64,000 nucleotides of DNA, from positions 4,111,771 to 4,175,770 of the forward strand of contig NC_044978.1 in NCBI RefSeq assembly GCF_008728515.1. Reading direction: 5' to 3'. A model generated the notes under the pieces. The model searched no databases. It saw only the letters and a list, made by a program, of their open reading frames with translations, and was not told the DNA's origin. Of the stretch, positions 26,349 through 37,540 are shown piece by piece. The position numbers and the translations under genes are program-made. The DNA is from Papio anubis. Lineage: Eukaryota; Chordata; Mammalia; Primates; Cercopithecidae. Position 1 is the stretch's first letter; each line of letters opens with the position of its first letter.

Positions 26349-26450
26349 TCTATCTTTCTATCTATTGATAGAAAATATCGATAAATAGATAGATAATGCA
26401 GATAATATATGGATAGATAACGCAAATAGATTATATAGATAAGATGATAC
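26349..26450. repeat. Inverted TATC/GATA block
   Basis: TCTATCTATT at 26357-26366 is the exact reverse complement of AATAGATAGA at 26384-26393, with scattered GATA units continuing to 26450. Confidence 0.85.
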
Positions 26451-27526
26451 AGGCCAGTCTTATTGATATCAATATTCATTTAAACAAGAATATATCTCTT
26501 TCTTGATTCCTATATCTATCCAATATATCAATTATTAAAAAGATATATTCCTATTTAAATCTTCATGTGTCAGTCACTACGGTTAAAAAGCATTCTTTTA
26601 AGTTAAGTATTTGCTTTTAATCAGTACATAATAAACTAGCCATGGGGAATGCGGTTAATTTTTCATACTAAAGTGTTTAAACAATGTAGAAAAAATACAC
26701 AAAACATGTTATATGTCCACTTTTAGAATTTTCAACCCATTACTTTCTTAGGCATATCTTAGCTATCAAAGAAAGGAGAGAAGGAAAGACATCAAATAAC
26801 TCTCCATGTATAATCTGCCCATAGGAGTGGCTCCCAGCAGTAGCAACAGCTTCCAGGAATCTTGCAGCTCAGGGGAAGAGTAGCCCAGCCAGGCTGTAGG
26901 TCATTAACGAGGACCAAAGGCAAAACCAGCATTAGGATTCTTTAGGATAAACCGACATATGAAAGGTAGCATCCTCGTGTTAAGATCTTAAAAATATCTT
27001 CAAGGAGTATCAGAAAGTATCAATACATAAGGAAGTAGAAACAGAATATAATAGATTATTCTGTTCCAGCAATTTTACAAATGCCTCGAGTTTTAGAATT
27101 CAGCTCTTTATTAAACTTTATTAAAGACAGAGTCTCCATTTATTTCATCTAGGACTTAGAGCTTCCTACAGTACATAAATTGGCAAAGATTCCCAAACTT
27201 TCTTGGTTTACAGTGACCTTTAATGTCTCAGTCATTTTTTCATTGTGCTCCTAGGCCAAAAATACGTAACACTTCTATTTATTAAGTAGTTAGGTGCTAA
27301 CAACTTAATAACTTAATAATTACTTTAGAAATATTTTGTTCTAACAACTTAGAAGCCATTTGACAAAATAATACACATAAATTGAAAGAAAATAGTTTTA
27401 TTTCCTTCTTTATAACACGACTTACTAATAATATGTGTGTGCCTGTTGCACACTGAAAAATTTCTCAGACCTCAGAATTAGATTGTTCATGGCCACTCTC
27501 ATTTACTGATCTAAAATGTTTTATAG

Positions 27527-27812
27527 GCCAGACAGGCACAGTGGCTCACGCCTGTAATTCCAGCATTTTGGGAGGCTGAGCCAGGAGGATTGCTTGACTG
27601 CAGATGTTGGAGACAAACCTGGGCAACATAGTGAGACCCTATCTCTATAAAATTTTTAAAAATTAGCTGGGTGTGGTGGCATGTGCCTGTAATCCCAGCG
27701 ATGAGGGAAGCTGAGGTAGGAGGAGCAGCTTGAGCCCCCTGAGCTCCGAGTGCGTCACTGCCCTCGAGCCTGGGCAACAGAGCAAGACCCTGTCTCTAAA
27801 CATAAATAAATA
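27527..27812 (+). mobile_element. AluJ-type SINE
   Basis: Old sense Alu (GAGCCAGGAGGATTGCTTGA, GCAACATAGTGAGACCC) with diverged right half. Confidence 0.88.
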
Positions 27813-27955
27813 AAATGTTCTTCAGAGGGTACTTGCGTTTTATCACAGCAACTATCAAAATCCCAGTTTTTTAAAAATATGATGTCATCAAAAGGAATAT
27901 AGCACATCTATTACGCTGAAACCGTGCACTGCCCCAAGCGAGCAATTCCTGGAGC

Positions 27956-28404
27956 GTCCAACAGTTAGCACTGTGTTTTCCTCAAAACAGGAAATGTCCC
28001 CCAACACCCTTGCGGATTCACGGCACAGCCCAGGGCGTCTCAGCCGAGTGTCCAACAGTTAACACTGTGTTTTCCTTAAAAACAGGAAATACCCCCAACA
28101 CCCTTGCCCAGTTCACCGGCGCAGCCCAGAGGCGTCTCGGCAGAGTGTGTGCAACGGTGTTTTCCACAGGCAGTGTCCCCAACACCCTTGCGGATTCACA
28201 GCACAGCCCAGGGCGTCTCAGCCGAGTGTCCAACAGCTAGCACTGTGTTTTTCTTAAAACAGGAAGTAATCTATGGATTATAGGCGCAGCCCAGGGCGTC
28301 TCAGCCGAGGGTCCAACAGTTAGCACTGTGTTTTCCTTAAAAACAGGAAGTGTCCCCCAACACCCTTGCGGATTTACGGCGCAGCCCAGGGCATCTCAGC
28401 CCAC
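27956..28404. repeat. Five-copy minisatellite, 79-99-nt unit
   Basis: Units start near 27956, 28050, 28149, 28228 and 28311. Each begins GTCCAACAGTTAGCACTGTG, has TTTTCC...ACAGGAA in the middle and ends CAGCCCAGGGCGTCTCAGCC. Units 3 and 4 carry internal deletions. CpG-bearing and GC-richer than its surroundings. Not part of any gene I can see. Confidence 0.95.
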
Positions 28405-29410
28405 AGGGTGGACACCAGAGGTTTAACCTGTGACCCTGGATCTTCTCATTCTGGAATTTTCTCTGTTCACCTATGTGCTTGTTAGATGTTCAGAATTAAT
28501 AGAACTAGGAAATAAAATCACTTTTAGAGTGATGTCCGTTTTCACTTTCAACACCTTTGACTACACAACCATTTTAACCAGTTCACAGCTCCTGGAAGCA
28601 ATAACATTTCCTCCATCTTATCAGACACCCTTGTCTCTAAGCACTTTCAGTTTGCTGAGTTTGCTGAAATCCTTTTGGAACCTGTCCTGAAGGAATCTTC
28701 AGTTGTTTCTACCATTTGTGTCACTTTCTTTGGGTTCTTAATTATAATGTTTGATTTATTTACTTCATTTTCTTTTAATATTCTTTCAAGTTGGTTTTCT
28801 GGTTTAATGATTTTCTACATTAAGAAATTGTTACTTTAAACATATACTTTTAAAAAGTGAAGTTTTGATATAAGAATTACTCCACTGATTTTAAGTTCTA
28901 TTAATCTTACTATTTACAAATTCTATAAAAAATTCCTTTGAATTATCCTTCCAAGCATCTTTACTCATCTACATTCTGTCATGTCCAATAAACAAACTTG
29001 ATACTTTCCCTATGAAAATAAAGAAAAAGGAAAAATGGACATGTCACAATATATCATGATTATGTTACTATATCGGTGGTTATATTGTCTTTTTTTAAAT
29101 AACTTTCAAAAAGATTTAATTTAATTTGGTTTTACTTAATAAGCAGAATGAGGAGAATGAGCAAAACTATTTATTGCACATACCATATTACAGAGGAATG
29201 TAAGAGTGGAATTTGAATCTGGTCATAAATAGAACATTGGCCTTCCAATTTTAAAAGACTTCTCTTCCAAATTTAGAAGTCTAAACTTCTCATAGCACAT
29301 TAAAATGACTGATGAACTTACACAGATTTTATTTCACATTATGACTTGCATAAGTTTAAATATATGAATCATAGTACACATATTGTTAAAAGTATAAAAG
29401 CAATAAATGA

Positions 29411-29678
29411 GGCCAGGTGTGGTGGCTCATGCTTGCAATGGGAGGTCGAGGTGAAAAGAGCACTTGAGCCAGGGAGTTTGAGACCAGCCTGGGGAACATG
29501 CAAGACCACGTCTCTACAAAAAGTTAAAACGTGAGCCAGTGTGTGCCTGTGGTCCTAGCTACTCAGGAGACTGAGGCAGGAGGATTGCTTGAGCCCAGGA
29601 GGTTGAGACGGCAATGAGCTATGATGCACTCCAGCCTGGGGGATGGAGCAAGACCCAGCTCTAAAAATAAAAATTTGA
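29411..29678 (+). mobile_element. AluJ-type SINE with small deletions
   Basis: Sense Alu with a shortened left arm; ends CCAGCTCTAAAAATAAAAA. Confidence 0.88.
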
Positions 29679-30363
29679 AAAGTAAAAGCAATATACTCCT
29701 TTCTTTAAACATGGTCATTTCAATACCATATATAGCAATACTTTTATTTTAATAAGGCTAGTTATTTGCATAACTAACAATAACCACAGGAAGAATGGAC
29801 TTTCCATAATGCCATGTGTTCCTCTGTGAATCCTAAAAAACATATCATACCTGTGTCACTAATAATTTTTACTGTAAGAATTATTCAAGCTCTCTTTGGG
29901 AATTATAACAGCTAGAAGATGGTAAAACTTAAATGATATTAACTTAAAAGTGTGTTGTACCGTAGCCCTTAATCCTGACATAGAGCTGATCCTTGACTCT
30001 GAAAGCCAGCTCCAATGCCTATAGATTTAGTATAAATTGAATTTAAATGGTATAAACAAGATTGAGTTCTGTGCCTGAGTTTTCACAAAGAAAACCATAA
30101 AATGTTAAGTATTAAGTCTTCCATGCTTTCACTAAAACAGTGACACCAATTTCTAAGACAGATCCCTGATCTTCCTTTGTTTTGCTTCATTTTGTTTGTT
30201 TTAGTTTGAGGGTGGTGTGAAATTGGCAGGTGCATTCCATGGTTACTAATTCTAACTGTTCATCTTTCTCATGGATGTCTGGCACATTTCACTTAAATGC
30301 ATGATACTGCACGTGCTTTTCCCGTTGCCTTGGCCTCTGCTATATCATTTTTTTTGCTTCCAG

Positions 30364-30456
30364 ATAGCGGTGGGTGTGCTCGCAAACGTGCCGCCATGTC
30401 TGTTACGCTAACATCTGTGAAGAGAGTGCAAAGTTCTCCAAACCTATTGGCTGCAG
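30364..30456 (+). CDS. SORBS2: SORBS2 93-nt in-frame cassette exon
   Basis: A T-rich tract ending in TTCCAG precedes the exon and a GTATAA donor follows. Length is exactly 31 codons, phase 1 in and phase 1 out, so inclusion or skipping preserves frame. It encodes a basic, Ser/Val-rich segment beginning Asp-Ser-Gly-Gly-Cys-Ala-Arg-Lys-Arg and ending near Asn-Leu-Leu-Ala-Ala. I know this segment in some rodent and primate SORBS2 isoforms and know its absence in others. It contains an internal ATG at 30396 that could serve as an alternative start. The KRVQSSPNL stretch resembles a basophilic kinase or 14-3-3 type site; that is inference from the motif only. Confidence 0.93.
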
Positions 30457-31162
30457 GTATAATATCACTAACTCACAGAATGTCGCACTTGAATGGCTTC
30501 TAGCTCTTCTGACTGTTTTTGTTCTAAACATAAAAAGCAAAGGAAAATGAGATCTTGTAGGAAACATTTCAAATGTATAATTAAAAACAACAGTCACTTG
30601 CCAAAAATAGTTTGAGTAACCGCAAGTGTTAATAACTATTTAAGTTTTTGTTATCTCATGAACTTAAGTAACATAATATTTCATTAAGATAACTCAGAGG
30701 TTTTTCGGGGTTTTTTTTTAACCTAAAAACTGTTGGGGTAGGAGTACAAGGGTACAGGATGAAAAAGGGATTTGTAGGAAACTGAATCTTCATTAACTGG
30801 ATTCTTTGTCAAAGGTTACGAACAGAATGATAGAACATTAGTTTTGAAAGACACCTTTGCTTTCCTTTAATCCAGTCAGCAAAGACCCTTCTAATATATA
30901 TATTTAAACATATCAAAATCTTGACTAATTAAGATTAACATGCGCCCACAGATAGGAAGTCACTGGGGACGCGAGATTTCAGCATCCACTCAGGTGGTCT
31001 CTTTATAATAAATCTCTGTTGTGACTACCTAAGGCACAGTACCAAAGTTAGGCACAGTACCTAAGGCACAGTCTGCACTAGGAGGGGGTGCAGCTGTTAG
31101 AAGGTCGGAGGGAGGCCAGCAAGCCCAGTGCCTCCAGACCCTGAAATAGACCCACACCTGTT

Positions 31163-31197
31163 GGTGACTGGTTGGTTGGTTGGCTGGTTGGTTAGTT
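31163..31197. repeat. (GGTT)n short tandem repeat
   Basis: About eight imperfect GGTT units with a GGCT variant. Confidence 0.85.
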
Positions 31198-32131
31198 GCA
31201 GTTTGGGGATTGCTTGTCTTTTATTTATAAGATTAATGGATCTTACAGCAGAAGTGAGAAAGGGATGGGGAGTCTTTAAATAATTTTAATTCTCACTACA
31301 CATATCACAGTCTTCTACACACATACATCTAGCAGTTGATTAAATACTCAGGGTGGCCTTCGCTTTACAGTCACTTAATTCTAAACTACTGAGTTTTTCT
31401 AGAGAAAAAAAAACAAAAACAAAAACGGACTTCCGTATGGAGAATCCCACTTCCATCACCGCCTCTAATCCACAATGGATTTCAACGTCCAAGTTTAAAT
31501 GCCCGGCTAGTGAGTTCAGTTATATATTAAGTTAAAAGAAAATGCACAAGGTTTATAGTATGACCTCATTTTGGTTAAAAAAACATCTTTCTACAAATCT
31601 CTATTTGTATGTATTGGCTCATGCATGTATAAACACAAAAAGGTGTTAGAAAAACTACAGATGTGTTTACATTGGGTACTATGGGAAACAGGAAGGAAGG
31701 CAAGTAAGACAATAAATGTTAAGAGTTCAGGGCCATCGTGTAATTGGAATGCCAATACCCTGAATGTCATCGACATTTCAACCAAATAGGATCTCCGCCC
31801 AGCCTACTCAGACATGAACCTTGCTGCATATGCCAGGGCATGGCACACTGCTTCGACAGTGCCAATGTGGAGAGTTATCTGAATACACGCAATTTCATAT
31901 AACTCGACTTAATAGAAAAGATTTAACGCTTCAAAATTACAACAGCAAAAAAAAATAATAATAATTCGCACTTCAAGAATATGAAATAATCTTCAGTAAT
32001 AACAATGTAGCTTTCGGTTATTTTAAGTTTTCTATCACTAGGAGTAAGATTTCTAGAGAATGAAGTCCACTGAATTTTGGACATAATTGTTTAAAAACAG
32101 CCTTTTTTTGTGTCAATTAGACATAAAGTAA

Positions 32132-32452
32132 GTTTTTTGGGGTTTTTTTGTTTTTTTTTTTTTTGAGATGAGCGGGGTCTTGCTCTGTGTTCCAGGCTGC
32201 AGTGCAGTGGCACGATCTCGGCTCACTGCAACCTCTGCCTCCCAGGTTCAAGCATTCTCCTGCCTTAGGCTCCTGAGTAGCTGGGATTATAGGTGTCTGC
32301 CACCATGCCTGGCTAATTTTTGTATTTTTTTAGTAGAGACCTGGTTTCACCATGTTGGCCAGGCTGGTCTCGAACTCCTGACCTCAAGTGATCTGCCCAC
32401 CTTGGCCTCCCAAAGTGCTGGGATTACAAGCATGAGCCACCACACCTGGCCC
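32132..32452 (-). mobile_element. Antisense AluS-type SINE
   Basis: T-rich head followed by GAGATGAGCGGGGTCTTGCTC and ending CACCACACCTGGCC. Confidence 0.92.
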
Positions 32453-32642
32453 CCTTTTTCAAAGAAGTTTCCATTACATTTTTGAATAAAGAAGTCAGCA
32501 TTAATATGCACAACTGCATTCTATGTAGCTTTCATAAGAACTTACATGATACAGTGTCTTTATGTGAATCAAAAGGGAATTGATAAATATTTATTGCCTT
32601 TGATATTGTTAAAATACAACAATTTTGTAATTTGTTACAAAA

Positions 32643-32686
32643 GGCCGGGGACCTTTATGTAAAACCTCCACAAAAGGTCCCCGGCC
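32643..32686. repeat. Perfect 14-bp inverted repeat (hairpin)
   Basis: GGCCGGGGACCTTT at 32643-32656 pairs exactly with AAAGGTCCCCGGCC at 32673-32686 over a 16-nt loop. Flanks are AT-rich. Confidence 0.97.
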
Positions 32687-34908
32687 ATTTTCACTCCCTT
32701 CTCAGATCAGAGAGTCAATCTGAGTCATCACCTCTTTGTCCCCTGAGTCATTCTGTCTTTCTCTTTTCCTTTTATAAGAAGTAAATTCCCACTGGACAAT
32801 CCATCAGAGCACACATGGATATTTTAAACCTATGCTAGAACCAAGACAATGACTATTGAGAAACAATGAAAAACATTTTATTTCACCAAAACCACTTGGC
32901 AGCCTAAAGGAACGCTGGCAAGAGTGGCCTATTGCAGTATGGGGACCACTCCGCCAAGAGGCAGGGTCTTGTCAATACCACCTGCATGTTTTATGCCCTT
33001 AAGAAAATTAGTCTTTCTAGATCTCATTTCCTTTTTTTCAAAAGAAAAAATGTTTGTCATTTTCTTACCTCTCTGAAAGCTTAATCGTTTCCCAGGCTCA
33101 CAAGGATTTGTCAGAATATATGAGAGTAAATGAAAATAAATGAAAAGGGTTATACTTGTACATAGAAACACAGTAGGCACTCAATTAGTTGACTTGAATT
33201 TAATCAACATTTCAAAATAATTCTTGAAAAACACTTGAGTCTTCTAAAGAAATGAGTTATAGGCATCAAAATAATTTTCAAGAAAAGTATAAGTGATAGT
33301 GTCAGTATAGCACATCAGTTAAAAGGGATTTAAATAAAACCTGAGAGGAGAGGCTATGCTGCGACACGTACCACAAACACAGCTACATAAAAGCTGTCAT
33401 GTTAGAATCATAACAGTGGAAAGGGCCATTGAGGGCATTCAGTTCCACCCCTGACATGGAGCCAGGAATGTCTTGCACACAATTCCAGACAGAGACTCAC
33501 TAGTTTGCGCCTTGATACAAGGAAAAGTGCTGGTAAGAGCATGTGGAGGTCTTCATTCTTCAAGACCCTGTTTGTTAAAATATTCACATGCAAAACAGCC
33601 AGGAAAGGGAAAAACGTACACCATTTAGTCGTTAGTGGATTATCAGTGAAGCAGTGACTATCTACTAAAGAACACTAAACATGAAGGACTCAGGCCCCTA
33701 GTCCTAGCTTTGTGTTTTTTTTAACAAGTGAATGTGCATCAAGAATGTTGCAGATTTGGGGGAAAACCATTTCCCCCACACATCTGCCAAGCCATTTACC
33801 TGACCGACTTTTTTTTTTTTTTCCTAACCTATGCTCTCTTTACTTGACATGGATCCATGATACTTTCTATTACCTGCCCCAAAGAACAGGTGTCCTCCCT
33901 CTCCTAGGCTTTCCTGCAGGGATAAAATAAAAGCAGAGCTATGCTAAACAGTGTCCATATAGGAGACTGTAATAAAGAGCAAATCAGGACTGGGTGTTCC
34001 AAGTATCTGTAATTGGATTTATTTTAAAGAAAGACAAATGATATGTACTTTAGTCTCCTTGAAAGACCACCCACTTCAAGGCAGGCTTTAATCATCCACA
34101 CAAGCTTTATTAAAATATTGGTTCATCCTGAAGTTCGAATTCATGGCCATTTTCTCCTTTCTCTTAATTCTGCACACACGTGTCCACTGTGTGATGCAAG
34201 GCCCTTCAGCACAGCCCACCACTCTTACTGTAATGTTTCCAGTGGCACAGGGACAGATTCATTTGGAAATCCCTGGGCCCAGTGTCCCAGGAAGAGACCC
34301 ACAGTTGAGCCTGGAGTGACTGTCCTCTGATTCTCATGCTTACCGTTTCCTGGGGCTCCATCGTCTTCAACACGGTGACCAGCGTGAAGAAACAGAGCCT
34401 GCCCCCTACAGACTATTAGAGGGAGTTTATTTCCAGTGTCCTTCAGACCTGCCCAGTACACCCTCTTCTTTCTCACCACACCCGCACCGCTTGCACCTCC
34501 AAGCCTCTGGCTCCCATTACCTCGTCCCCAGCACATACCGCATGCCTTCTTTTTTATCTCAGTTTTACCAAACCAAGCATAAAAGAAACTCTCTATACTC
34601 AAGAAAATAATCAGAATATAATCATTGTTATTAATGCTGCTTCTCTTCTCATAAAGGAGCTTTGGGCGATTTTATTGCCTCTTTCCCAATCCCAAAATTT
34701 ATTTTTCATTGTCCTTTCCCAAATCCCAAAATTTGTTCATTGTCCACAGTGAATGGCAGCCTCGTGGTTGTTAAATCTCTCTCCTGAGTGCCCCAAAACA
34801 GAATTCTGATGATTGCTCTATATTGCCAAACTGTGTTTTTCTTTATCTTCATCATATAACTGGTAAAGAATTTCAATCATTTCTGCTTCCATCAAATCCT
34901 AGAAGGAG

Positions 34909-35045
34909 GGCCAGGCCCCGTGGCACACACTTGTAGCCCCAGCTAACCAAAAGACTGAGTCTATAGGATCTCTTGAGCCCACTATTTCAAGGACAGCCTG
35001 GACAAAATAGCAAGACCACATCTTTAAAAAATAAAATAAAATTGT
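34909..35045 (+). mobile_element. Alu left-monomer fragment (FLAM/AluJ-like)
   Basis: GGGCCAGGCCCCGTGGCACAC followed by a diverged single arm and an A-rich end (AAAAAATAAAATAAAATT). Confidence 0.7.
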
Positions 35046-36361
35046 AAAAATTGTACAAATTCTAGAAGTAGGATCCAATAAGCATTTCATGCATAATTCA
35101 TCAAAGTGATTTTTCTCTATGGTACCCATTTTATTACTCTAATTTTAAATTCATTGGAAATAAAATCCATACAGTTATCAATGATCACAAAGAATGGGAA
35201 TTTATTAGTCTTCTCTGGCTCACCTGGGCTGGGATCATTCTAATATACTCTGTGCTGACTCACATTTGTGTTTCTTTCTTTGATTTGGAAAGAATCCATA
35301 TCAAATATTTTATCTAAAAATCAGATGCTTGCATTTCTCAACCCATTTTTATCATTCTAAATTCTTGTGTTTAAACTTGAAAATAACTATTCTGAAGCAT
35401 TAAAAGAAAAACAAAGACTTTTTCAGCATGTAAAGTTCCTGTTTTATGAATTGAAATGAGAATCTAATAATGGTCCTCGGGACACGCAGAAGGAATCCAG
35501 GACTGGACAGCAGGTTGGGCTAAAAGCTTAATGAATCTAAGTAAAGTTGACCATGTGCTTTAATAAACCAGGCAACACAAGCTGATGACTTCAAATATAC
35601 ATGAGTTAAACGTGCCAACTGATTACCTCAAATTTGCATATAGAAGATTCTGGAATATGTAACTTCAATAAAATTGATAACAAATATATCACCGATAACT
35701 TGCCAACTGCCTTACCAAAAGCAATTTATTAGTACTGAAATGTATTTTCCACAGCTTACTAGCTGAAAGACAGTGGAACATATTGCAATAGCTCTTTCAT
35801 ATTTGAGTGTAAAATGACTTTTATATGGCAATAAGAAAAAAACTCAGTCTCGAGAATAATTTGAAAATGTCACATGATACAGTAGACAGGTCTACAGTTT
35901 CGTAAGGTTAAAAAAAAATGCAAACTACAGAGTACAGTTCTCTAACCCAGGAGTTAAATATGCTTATCAACAGCAGGGCATTGAAAGTTAAGGATCTGGT
36001 GGTTTGAGTTAGTGCTGTTTATAAACCAGATCTCTTTTGATCCTTTAATTTGATGTTTAGAAATTCACATATTCATCTTTGGCCATAATAAGATTAAAAT
36101 TGCATGTTACGACATCATTGACAGGAAAAATTAGTGTTTGCCATATAGATTTTATATATTATAGATATTTAATGAATGACATTCTAATTGAAGTAAGAAT
36201 AAATGTACAAGCCTCCCTTTGGCATGTTTGACATACCCAGATTTTAAAACTGAAATAATGTTTGCAAAAATAATGCATATAGTTCTTTGCCATGTTATTT
36301 TTACTGGGTTATTAATTTATTTCACCTTAGTCTTCATTTCAACATTTTTTTTTTCTTTCAG

Positions 36362-36388
36362 GCCGTGATTCTCAGTCACCAGACTCAG
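36362..36388 (+). CDS. SORBS2: SORBS2 27-nt microexon
   Basis: A long T-rich tract ending TTTCTTTCAG lies upstream and a GTACAA donor follows. The exon is 27 nt, phase 1 to phase 1, and encodes Gly-Arg-Asp-Ser-Gln-Ser-Pro-Asp-Ser with its first and last codons split over the junctions. It matches the segment right after Met-Asn-Thr in the standard SORBS2 protein. Only 231 nt of intron separate it from the next exon. Exons this short usually need strong flanking splice enhancers; the dense upstream pyrimidine tract is visible here. Confidence 0.93.
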
Positions 36389-36619
36389 GTACAAAAAAAA
36401 TATTCTGAATAACTATTACATTATTTGTGACTTTTAAAAAACATATTCGTAGCCACATGTGCTGACTTCATGTTAAATTTAAATTTCATATACTGTTATG
36501 CATATTAGATTACACCTCTATTAAGAACACTACAATTTTGGAAATAAAAATAAATTTTATAAAAAATGTTTAAGTGAACGTAGATATTTTTGTATCCAAT
36601 TGTTTTCCCTTAATGAAAG

Positions 36620-36744
36620 CTTGGAGATCTTACAATGATGGCAATCAAGAGACACTGAACGGAGATGCTACATATTCCTCTCTTGCAGCAAAAGGTTTTA
36701 GAAGCGTTCGACCAAACCTACAAGATAAAAGATCACCAACTCAG
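36620..36744 (+). CDS. SORBS2: SORBS2 exon, Ala-Trp-Arg-Ser-Tyr to Ser-Pro-Thr-Gln
   Basis: Acceptor AATGAAAG precedes the exon and donor GTAACC follows. The 125 nt complete the split Ala codon and add 41 codons, ending at a codon boundary (phase 0). The product contains the SLAAKGFRSVRPNL stretch, which is closely similar to the N-terminal SSLAAKGYRSVHPNL of the paralogue SORBS1, so this is a conserved family element outside the SH3 domains. The acceptor's pyrimidine tract is weak (TTTTCCCTTAATGAAAG). The phase-0 end lets it join the alternative exons at 37541 and 49267 or the standard exon at 52896, all of which start in phase 0. Confidence 0.95.
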
Positions 36745-37540
36745 GTAACCCTGCACACTCTTGTCTACTGTATTATTTTAAGGCATGATTATTATAAAGA
36801 CCACTGCTTACAGCTTCTTTCCTAGTGTGCATATTTCAATACATGTTTTATTTTTAATATGTTTTTCCTTTTGTATTTAGTTTACTTGCCAGGCTTGTAT
36901 TTACAACATGGAGAACAAATTTTAACAAACAAGGGTTTGGTTTGGTTTTGTTTCTGATTAAGCTCATAAAAGTATATCAGTTTCTAACATAATCTCTAGG
37001 ATATATTCTAATTCTTTAAAAGCTGACAGCTGATGCTTTGGATTTAAACTGATGAGGTCAGCAATACATTATGTATTCAATAATTATGAGTATGTAACTA
37101 TTATATTAACTAAAGGAGCTCTGTGTTGGAGATATTAGTAAAATTATGCCCCAAGCATGAAAATTGTTATAAAACAATGCTATTAAACAAACCATATATA
37201 TATATATATTTCAAAGTCTAATAAAAATATGCCAAGAGAACACATGTTCACTTTTAACATAATTTCCCAGAATGTAGGTGGAGCAAAGGTTATAATGTAT
37301 TCTCTGGAAACACTTTTTTCCCTTAAGGGCAAACATTGATAATAAATGTAAGTGCACTCTAAAGGGAATGAAAATGATCACTCAATCTAGCTAACAAAAT
37401 GGATAGCATAATCAGAAGGTGTGGCATTGCTTTACTTCTGTAAAGGCAAGGTTGACACTGGTTTATTTCATGACTAACTTGGACTTTCTCTGTTTTTCTT
37501 TCAACTTTATTTCTCTCTCTGGATCCCATTGTCAATCCAG
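36745..37540 (+). other. SORBS2: SORBS2 intron before the alternative terminal exon
   Basis: AT-rich sequence with a short TA dinucleotide tract at 37195-37210. No repeat family recognised. Together with 36389-36619 it is one of the two short introns in the cluster. Confidence 0.8.

Larger units (their letters stand above)
24284..30363 (+). other. SORBS2: SORBS2 intron after the start-codon exon
   Basis: Bounded by a GTATG donor and a TTCCAG acceptor. It holds a GATA array with an inverted TATC block (26212-26450), an AluJ-type copy (27527-27812), a five-copy minisatellite (27956-28404) and an Alu (29411-29678). From 24300 to 26000 I see nothing I can name. Confidence 0.85.
30457..36361 (+). 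other. SORBS2: SORBS2 intron before the microexon
   Basis: Bounded by GTATAA and TTTCAG. It holds a short GGTT tract (31163-31197), an antisense Alu (32132-32452), a perfect 14-bp hairpin (32643-32686) and an Alu left-monomer fragment (34909-35045). About 35100-36360 appears unique and AT-rich. Confidence 0.85.

Noticed and set aside
27956..28404. CRISPR-like array or coding repeat
   Set aside because: The units are contiguous degenerate tandem copies without spacers, in a primate intron. The open frames on both strands break at unit deletions.
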